Source: Oscillatoria sp. SIO1A7 (lineage in GTDB: Bacteria > Cyanobacteriota > Cyanobacteriia > Cyanobacteriales > Laspinemataceae). Taken from it: a stretch of 64,000 nt of DNA. Shown piece by piece: positions 58,144 through 64,000 of the stretch. The notes below the pieces were generated by a model, which did not search any database, was not told the DNA's origin, and was given only the letters and a program-made list of their open reading frames with translations. Both the position numbers and the translations under genes were made by a program. Positions within the stretch are counted from its first letter, which is position 1; every line of letters begins with the position of its first letter. The stretch lies in contig JAAHFN010000011.1 of the NCBI GenBank assembly GCA_010672965.1, positions 328,880-392,879 of the forward strand, given 5' to 3'.

Positions 58144-58382
58144 TATCAAATCCGGTTAAGTATTTGTAAGGGGGCAGTCCCTCCGTGGCTGCCCCTACTT
58201 TGTGGAACAACTACGCGGATTTTGTATGATTATATCAAATCCGGTTAAATAGTCACAGTATCTGTAGGGGTTCCCCGTGGTTGCCCCAAACCAGTTGGGG
58301 CGATCGCGAAGCGTCTCCGTAAGGAGAATCGCGGGGGGATTGCCCCTACGGGATTTGTGGAACAACTACGCGGATTTTGTAT
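58144..58382. repeat. Two adjacent family 1 MITE-like elements
   Basis: Copy a (58144-58228) and copy b (58231-58382) each begin with ATATCAAATCCGGTTAA and end with the shared degenerate right end GGAACAACTACGCGGATTTTGTATG. Copy a has a short core GGGGGCAGTCCCTCCGTGGCTGCCCCTAC, copy b a longer one with GTAGGGGTTCCCCGTGGTTGCCCC and GGGGGGATTGCCCCTAC. Both cores are GC-rich inverted repeats. Confidence 0.85.
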
Positions 58383-58833
58383 GGTTAATCGGACTTTAAA
58401 TTATAGATTGCTTTGTGGCTTAATGAGATTTACTTAGATCTGACCTTACGGCCTTGGCAGTGTTTTCCGTAAAGCACCAGAATAAAAACTGTCATAAAAA
58501 TAAATAAAATATTTACATTTATTATTTATGTATATAGCAAGTGTCAACTAATTGTGCAATAATTGTTTTTGGGGTGGATAGGGATCGGCTGCCAGGGGGT
58601 TTCAGCCACTAGGGTTAGGGAATCTTTGGTGTATTGCCCCATTGCTCGGTTTTGCTGTGCTGGCATAGCAAATTTAAAAAAAATCTTAAGATTAACGATC
58701 TTGACAGACAGAGTAACTGGGGAGCAATTATTACTAATTGATAAATCTATGCCTAATGGAGGATGTCATTTCTGCTTAAAGGAGATATAAAGAAAAAAAG
58801 GTGGCGATAATTTAGGTTTTGTAGAGAGGGAGA
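58383..58833. other. Spacer upstream of the receiver-kinase gene
   Basis: No convincing gene. An AT-rich stretch at 58495-58560 may be a promoter. A 75-codon frame at 58563-58790 has a cysteine-rich, unlikely protein sequence and no ribosome site. An AGAGAGGGAG ribosome site lies just before the next gene. Confidence 0.45.
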
Positions 58834-58836
58834 TTG

Positions 58837-60375
58837 ATGATAAGATTAAACCAAATAGAGGCAGAACAACTGGCAAAGGCATCTATGCCCAACTATTTAA
58901 GCGATCGACGTAAGCACGATCGTGCTAACTCGAATCAGAAAATGGCTAAAATTCTAGTTATAGACGACGATGCCACGATTCGCTTAGCCCTCAAAAGGTT
59001 GCTCGCACGAGAAGGATATGAGGTGATGGTAGCTTCCGATGGTGCGGGGGGACTGGCTGAGGCTCAGGTCTTTCGTCCAGATCTGATTGTCTGCGATTGG
59101 GTGATGCCGGTGCTGGATGGGTTGGAGGTTTGCCATCGCCTGAAATCCAGTCCCGACATGGCGACGAGCTTCTTTATTCTATTGACGGCGCGAGAGCAGA
59201 TAGCGGACCGCGTGGAGGGGTTGGATGCGGGTGCCGATGAGTTCCTTTCCAAGCCGGTGGATCCGAACGAACTGAAGGCTAGAGTGCGAGCGGGGTTGCG
59301 ATCGCGCCAGTTAACTAGGGAATTGTCCAAAGCCAATAGACACCTGAGCCAAACTCTGCAGGAACTCAAGAATACTCAGAGCCAACTGATTCAAACGGCC
59401 AAAATGTCGAGTTTGGGCAATCTGGTGGCCGGGGTCGCCCATGAAATTAATAACCCGATAACTTTTGTTTCCGGGAATTTGCCCCATATCCGCAGTTATA
59501 TGGAAGAGCTGATAGAAATTATTCAACTCTATCAACAGGAACATCCCGAGCCCGGAGCCGATCTCGAAGATCTCCTCGAAGAGGTGAATCTAGAATTTGT
59601 AGTTGAGGACTTGGGTAAAATCCTGTCGTCAATAGAATGCGGTGCCGGACGAATTCGAGATATTGTTTCTGCTTTGCGAAATTTCTCTCGCCACGATGAG
59701 GCAGAGAAAAAACGGGTGGATATCCATGAAGGAATCGATAGTGCCTTGTTAATGTTGCAGCACGAACTGCATTCGCGGGAGGCAGGAGGAAATATTGAGA
59801 TTATTAAAGAGTATGGCGATCTGCCGAAGATAGAGTGCTACCCCAGCCAGCTAAATCAGGTATTTCTGCATATTCTCAATAATGCTATCGATGCTTTAGG
59901 AGCCGGGAGTAGTCCAAAAGCGATCGCCATTCGCACCGAAATAGGCTTAGGGGAAAGCAAAATGGGTAGCGAAGAAAAAGACTATGGGCTATCTGCTATG
60001 CGCTACCCGCAGGCTGCGCCAACAGCAAAGCTCGGCCAGGCAGGAGAGCAAGAGGCTCTATTCCAAGACAAAAATTCTAAGCTAGCAACTCAAAAGTCAA
60101 GATTCAATCCTAAAAACTCTCTATCTCAATCCCATGCTAAATTCGTTATCGTGCGTATTGCTGACAACGGGTTGGGAATGGCCGATGATGTCAAGGAGAG
60201 GGTTTTTGACCCATTTTTCACCACCAAGCCAGTGGGCAAGGGCAAGGGATTGGGGTTATCTACCAGCTACCAAATTATTGTGGAGCGGCATGGCGGAATA
60301 CTCAAGTGTTATTCAAAACCGGGAGCCGGCACCGAATTTTGCATAGAACTTCCTCTAGAACAAGCTTCTGCCTAA
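58837..60375 (+). CDS. Receiver-histidine kinase protein (REC-HisKA-HATPase)
   Basis: 512 aa from the ATG at 58837 (a TTG one codon earlier is less likely; GGGAG sits at the right distance for the ATG). Receiver at about 38-155 with acidic pair DDD, phospho-acceptor Asp in [12 protein letters not shown] and LSKPVDP lysine. A coiled coil ([19 protein letters not shown]) leads to the dimerisation domain with His202 in [13 protein letters not shown], then an HATPase ([40 protein letters not shown]). There is no membrane segment, so it is a cytoplasmic kinase that can receive phosphate from another kinase, perhaps the hybrid kinases upstream. A Ser/Ala-rich loop (about 370-430) lies inside the ATPase domain. 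Confidence 0.92.
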   Translation: MIRLNQIEAEQLAKASMPNYLSDRRKHDRANSNQKMAKILVIDDDATIRLALKRLLAREGYEVMVASDGAGGLAEAQVFRPDLIVCDWVMPVLDGLEVCHRLKSSPDMATSFFILLTAREQIADRVEGLDAGADEFLSKPVDPNELKARVRAGLRSRQLTRELSKANRHLSQTLQELKNTQSQLIQTAKMSSLGNLVAGVAHEINNPITFVSGNLPHIRSYMEELIEIIQLYQQEHPEPGADLEDLLEEVNLEFVVEDLGKILSSIECGAGRIRDIVSALRNFSRHDEAEKKRVDIHEGIDSALLMLQHELHSREAGGNIEIIKEYGDLPKIECYPSQLNQVFLHILNNAIDALGAGSSPKAIAIRTEIGLGESKMGSEEKDYGLSAMRYPQAAPTAKLGQAGEQEALFQDKNSKLATQKSRFNPKNSLSQSHAKFVIVRIADNGLGMADDVKERVFDPFFTTKPVGKGKGLGLSTSYQIIVERHGGILKCYSKPGAGTEFCIELPLEQASA

Positions 60376-61203
60376 TCGGCGATCGCACTGAGAGGAGTAA
60401 TTTTGAGTTTTAAGTTTTGAGTTTTAAGTTTTGAGTTTTAAGTTTTAAGTTTTGAGAGTTGGCTGTTGAGAGTTGAGAGTTGGCTGTAGAATATTGCCTG
60501 TTGTCTTTTCGGCGCAGACGTACTGTAGTCTCGCTGTAAAGTTAGGGAATAGTTTAGAGATGAAGCTGCATTCCCCCAGACAATATCCGCTCCTTAGACA
60601 AATCTCGATCGGGGTATGCCTTGACCCAGAGATTTCCCTAGAGCGCGATCTAGCTCTTAAGTTGCAAATCCCAAGAACCAGGGTGCATCCGAGTAAAAAA
60701 CCAAGAATTATAGCTAGGGCCTACAATAAATACTCATTTTATAGCAGATTTTGTAACTTTCGCTTCATTTTGAACTGCGATACCCAAGATAGAATGAGTT
60801 TTAGGCTGGACAGGCCATCATAGCTGTACCTTGAAGATGTAGCATAAACTACAATTTCAATTGCTTCAAAATAAAAACGACTTTTTAAAAGCAAGATTAT
60901 GCCATTTTGCTTCTTGGCTGCAAACCCCTATTTTTAAGGGCTATTTTTAAGGGAGAGACTATTCTTTATTGAAGAAATATATGCAAGAGACCCACCCCTA
61001 ACCCCTATTTTTAAGGGGGCTAAGAGATAAATCAAAATGGTATTAGCGATTATTTTGGTATAATTGTTTGGAAAATTAGTCTAAAAGAATAAATTGCTCG
61101 CTCAAACCGGCGATACTAGCAAGGCATTGCATCGCGGTAAGAAAATCTGTACATATTTGCCCGCGCTATACCCGATCGCGTTGATTTTGGGTTAGGTATT
61201 ACA
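60376..61203. other. 828-bp spacer with TTTTGAG repeats
   Basis: TTTTGAGTTTTAAG units at 60402-60456 and GAGAGTTGGCTGT units to 60490. Then mostly unique DNA, with a CCCCTATTTTTAAGGG repeat present twice (60927 and 61002). A frame at 60473-60823 has no family resemblance. The AT-rich part before 61204 should contain the promoter of the GAF kinase. Confidence 0.5.
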
Positions 61204-63405
61204 ATGCTAAATAATTTATTTTCGTTTCCTAGCGTAAGTTATCTAGTTTCATCGATAGACCAATTGTCTGCCAAACAAATCCAAGATCCGCAAAGGCGCA
61301 GGACCTTGTTGCGGAAGACAATAGAGCAAATATGGAACTCTCAAGAGCTAAAGATTATCCTACAGACGACAGTAGATGAGATTGCAAAGCTGTTTGCTCT
61401 GGAGAGCTGCAGTTTTTTATGGTATTTCCAGAGAACTAAGCAGGTTCAAGTGGTCTGCGAGTCCGTCCGTGGAAAGCAGCAATCTTCTAGATTGGGTTAT
61501 TATCCATTGGATATGTTTGGGGCTGCAGCTACAGCGATCGCTGAAGGTTCTTTAGCAGTAAGGAGCGGACCGACAAGCTCTGGAGCGGATTTTGGGGTTA
61601 TTACCCGGATAATAGAGAGCCTGAAAATAAAAAACTTCAATTATCCAAAAGACTCGGTAGCTTCAGAGGATATGCTCGGCGGTATGGTCAACCTGTTGGT
61701 GCCGGTGAAAGATCGAGAAGGCTGGTTGGGTTTTATTGCCTGTCGCTGCCAGGAGCCGCGCAGTTGGTCGCCAGCAGAAATTGAGTTCGTACAGTTAATC
61801 GGCCAACAGTTGGAAATCGCTATTCGCCAAGCCAGACTGTACGAGCAAACTAAGAAACAAGCTCGGCGAGAGCAATTGTTGAATGCGATAGCCAACCAAA
61901 TCCGCGAAAGCTTAGAGCTGGAAACTATTTTGACTAAGGCGATCGCTCAGCTCTTGGAAGCATTGGCAATAGATAGGTGCATCGTCCATTTAGTCGAAGA
62001 CCAAGATAAAGGCGAGTCTATAACTGGCAAAGGGAATGGCAATGGCAATGGTAAAGAGAAGGCTAAAGAAGATGCTAGCGAGGAGATTGCTTTCCGGCGA
62101 TCGCATTTATTTGAAGAATGCCGCGACCCTTATCCTCCCTCGATTGACGACTTCGATACCCACGGACCGATTACCGAATGGACTATTGAGCATCGGCAAC
62201 CCGTTGTTATCTCCAATGTCAGCCAAGATCCTCGCATCGGAGCGGACAACCCGGAATACCAGAAAGCTGAGATTAAATCTTCTTTGGTTATGCCAGTCCA
62301 GGCCAATGGCAAACTGCACGCGATTCTATATCTGAATCAATGTTCTCATATCCGGCAATGGTCGAAAAGCGATCGAGAATTAGCCGGAGCCGTTGCCGAT
62401 AGACTGGCGATTTCTATTCAACAAGCTTTCCTCTACGCCCAAGCCCGCGCTGCCGCCCGAGCCGCCGAGAGAAAGGCGGAGGAATTGGAGCAGACTCTAC
62501 ATAAGCTCAAACAAACTCAAAGCCAATTGATTCAAAGCGAAAAAATGTCTAGCCTGGGTCAGTTGGTTGCTGGAGTCGCCCATGAAATTAATAACCCAGT
62601 TAATTTTATATATGGCAATATCTCTCATGTCGATGGCTACAGCTATGATTTACTAAAACTGGTGCAACTCTATCAAAAGCACTATCCCGAACCAGGGAGG
62701 GAAATCCAAGACTGCGAGCAAGATATCGATCTGGAGTTTTTGCAAGAAGACTTGCCCAATATCCTAGGCTCTATGAAGATTGGAACCGATCGCATTCGCG
62801 ACATCGTACTATCCCTGAAAAATTTCTCGCGCTTGGATCGGGCGGATACTAAACTGGCGGATATTCACGAAGGCATTGATAGCACTCTATTAATTTTGCA
62901 AAACCGGCTCAAAGCCAAACTCGGTTATCCAGCCATTGAACTCGTGAAAGAATATGGCGACTTACCCTCGGTGGAATGCTATCCGGGTCAGCTCAATCAA
63001 GTCTTTATGAATATTCTCAGCAATGCCCTGGATGCTTTAGAGAGCTATAACCAAGGACGCTCTTTTGAGGAGATTCGCATCAGCCCCAGCCGCATCGCGA
63101 TTCGCACTGAAATTGTTGGGGAATTCGTTTTAATTAGCATTAGCGATAACGGCCCGGGCATGACAGAAGAGGTTTGCTCTCGACTTTTTGACCCGTTTTT
63201 TACCACCAAGCCCGTAGGCCAGGGTACTGGGTTGGGACTATCTATTAGCTATCAGATTGTGGTGGAAAAGCACGGAGGTTCTATTGAATGTGTTTCGGCA
63301 CCAAGGGAGGGTGCAGAGTTTCGTATTTTAGTGCCCCTTCGCATCAATAAATTTTCTTTTGCCCAGAAGGCGATCGCTTCCGAGCGGGTAGCTCTGAGCA
63401 AATAG
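61204..63405 (+). CDS. Double-GAF sensor histidine kinase
   Basis: 733 aa, soluble. GAF 1 (about 45-215; SCSFLWYFQRTKQVQVVCES, GMVNLLVPVKDREGWLGFIA) and GAF 2 (about 230-405; AIDRCIVHLVED, SSLVMPVQANGKLHAILYLNQC), then a coiled coil, the dimerisation domain with His460 in [13 protein letters not shown], and an HATPase (LNQVFMNILSNALDAL, DNGPGMTEEV, GQGTGLGLSISYQI). GAF 2 has no Cys at the usual bilin position that I can identify, so it is not called a phytochrome. A GNGNGNGKEK linker interrupts GAF 2. The kinase core is closely similar to that of the gene at 58837-60375, so these two are paralogs. No output receiver is fused. Confidence 0.92.
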   Translation: MLNNLFSFPSVSYLVSSIDQLSAKQIQDPQRRRTLLRKTIEQIWNSQELKIILQTTVDEIAKLFALESCSFLWYFQRTKQVQVVCESVRGKQQSSRLGYYPLDMFGAAATAIAEGSLAVRSGPTSSGADFGVITRIIESLKIKNFNYPKDSVASEDMLGGMVNLLVPVKDREGWLGFIACRCQEPRSWSPAEIEFVQLIGQQLEIAIRQARLYEQTKKQARREQLLNAIANQIRESLELETILTKAIAQLLEALAIDRCIVHLVEDQDKGESITGKGNGNGNGKEKAKEDASEEIAFRRSHLFEECRDPYPPSIDDFDTHGPITEWTIEHRQPVVISNVSQDPRIGADNPEYQKAEIKSSLVMPVQANGKLHAILYLNQCSHIRQWSKSDRELAGAVADRLAISIQQAFLYAQARAAARAAERKAEELEQTLHKLKQTQSQLIQSEKMSSLGQLVAGVAHEINNPVNFIYGNISHVDGYSYDLLKLVQLYQKHYPEPGREIQDCEQDIDLEFLQEDLPNILGSMKIGTDRIRDIVLSLKNFSRLDRADTKLADIHEGIDSTLLILQNRLKAKLGYPAIELVKEYGDLPSVECYPGQLNQVFMNILSNALDALESYNQGRSFEEIRISPSRIAIRTEIVGEFVLISISDNGPGMTEEVCSRLFDPFFTTKPVGQGTGLGLSISYQIVVEKHGGSIECVSAPREGAEFRILVPLRINKFSFAQKAIASERVALSK

Positions 63406-63579
63406 CGTTTAGTTTTTAGCTACTAGCAGTCAGCGATCGGGCTTACTGAAAAAGGCAGAGGGTGGGGACTGTGGGGACTGTGGGGAGCAACGCCCGATTG
63501 TCGAGCCATTTGCTGCATTTTCTCACTCTTCCCCCTCCCCCCACACTCGCCAATTCCCCAATTCCCAATTTTAAAAAAA
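63406..63579. repeat. Repeat spacer before the RNA ligase gene
   Basis: GTGGGGACT units (63463-63487), CCCCCTCCCCCC and CCAATTCCC units (63530-63570). They run to within 10 bp of the next start codon. Confidence 0.75.
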
Positions 63580-64000
63580 ATGTATAAGTATCCCCGAACT
63601 CAACATATTGAAGGTTCGCGGTTTCAGCCCGGAGATGAAGACCTCGATAGCGTGCCTTGGAGAGCGATCGCCGATCGCTATTTAGTCATAGAAGAAAAAG
63701 TCGATGGTGCCAATACGGCGATTAGCTTCTCTCCCCAAGGAGATTTGCTATTACAAAGTCGCGGACATTACCTGACAGGAGGTGCTAGAGAGAGACATTT
63801 TAATCTTTTCAAACAGTGGGCATATACTCTGACTGGTGCCTTGTGGGAGGTGCTGGGCGATCGCTACATTCTCTATGGCGAATGGCTCTATGCCAAGCAC
63901 ACGGTTTTTTACGATTATTTGCCGCATTATTTTCTGGAGTACGACGTGCTAGACCTGGAGCGGCAGGAATTTCTCAGTAGCGATCGCCGCCAAAAACTAT
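63580..64000 (+). CDS. Rnl2-type RNA ligase, 5-prime part only
   Basis: The first 140 codons of a gene cut by the window end. Start ATG at 63580. The nucleotidyltransferase motif I is EEKVDGAN (Lys40 is the adenylated lysine). Motif IIIa-like YGEWLYAKHTVFYD and the following HYFLEYDVLD are typical of T4 Rnl2-like RNA ligases, which seal 3-OH/5-phosphate RNA ends using ATP. The opening MYKYPRTQHIEGSRFQPGDE (1-20) is characteristic of a bacterial branch in which a polynucleotide kinase or phosphatase gene often follows; that cannot be checked here. A second nuclease- or repair-like partner may lie just outside. Confidence 0.85.
   Translation, partial: MYKYPRTQHIEGSRFQPGDEDLDSVPWRAIADRYLVIEEKVDGANTAISFSPQGDLLLQSRGHYLTGGARERHFNLFKQWAYTLTGALWEVLGDRYILYGEWLYAKHTVFYDYLPHYFLEYDVLDLERQEFLSSDRRQKL

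Noticed and set aside
58563-58790. 75-codon plus-strand frame
   Set aside because: Unusual composition, no ribosome site, no recognised motif. Treated as chance.
60473-60823. 116-codon plus-strand frame
   Set aside because: It starts in a repeat and shows no protein-like pattern. A shorter start at 60560 (MKLHSPRQYP) cannot be excluded but has no support.

Overview
The window looks like a piece of a filamentous, Oscillatoriales-type cyanobacterial chromosome. I infer this from the very frequent GCGATCGC (HIP1) octamers, GTGTGGG/CCCACAC-type heptanucleotide tandem repeats between genes, several families of small inverted-repeat elements, multi-PAS hybrid histidine kinases, tandem two-partner-secretion exoproteins, CHAT-TPR proteins and Uma2/Rpn-type nucleases. 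I saw no rRNA, tRNA, CRISPR array or full-length insertion sequence.

Layout. 1-9.5 kb is mixed: rpsN, a small unknown, aat (divergent), a DUF3598 protein, a Pro/Thr-rich membrane TPR protein, a hexapeptide acyltransferase, and a three-gene minus-strand operon made of a radical SAM protein and two tandemly duplicated methyltransferase-like proteins. 10.4-20.9 kb is one plus-strand operon of three paralogous filamentous-haemagglutinin-type exoproteins followed by a secreted TPR-CHAT protein, with 4-nt gaps throughout. 21.2-23.7 kb holds an unrecognised trio: a P-loop ATPase, a degenerate NTPase-like protein and a protein with a UBC/RWD-like FPDDYP motif. A second TPR-CHAT protein, a CDP-alcohol phosphatidyltransferase and two near-identical Rpn-type nuclease-like genes follow.

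29.4-44.5 kb is the most striking region. It reads as a lipid-biosynthesis locus with eukaryote-type sphingolipid enzymes: a sphingosine-kinase-type lipid kinase, a CarS-like CTP:lipid cytidylyltransferase, a 3-ketodihydrosphingosine-reductase-type SDR, a serine-palmitoyltransferase-type alpha-oxoamine synthase overlapping its own carrier protein, a membrane desaturase (plus a relic of a second one), an acyl-CoA dehydrogenase-like protein, two fatty acyl-AMP ligases and a fatty-acid hydroxylase. I infer this route: the ligases load a fatty acid on the carrier protein, the synthase condenses it with an amino acid, the SDR reduces the 3-keto product, desaturase and hydroxylase tailor the chains, and the kinase, CarS-like protein and perhaps the CDP-alcohol transferase at 26.3 kb add a phospho head group. 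No N-acyltransferase (ceramide synthase) was recognised here, and the product is unknown.

44.8-64 kb: a Uma2 nuclease-like gene, then a signalling block. It has a 2201-aa seven-PAS hybrid kinase with a degenerate MHYT-like membrane region, a membrane-anchored di-haem cytochrome c peroxidase overlapping a second hybrid kinase (DAHL-like sensor, one pseudo-receiver), a receiver-kinase protein and a double-GAF kinase. The window ends inside an Rnl2-type RNA ligase gene.
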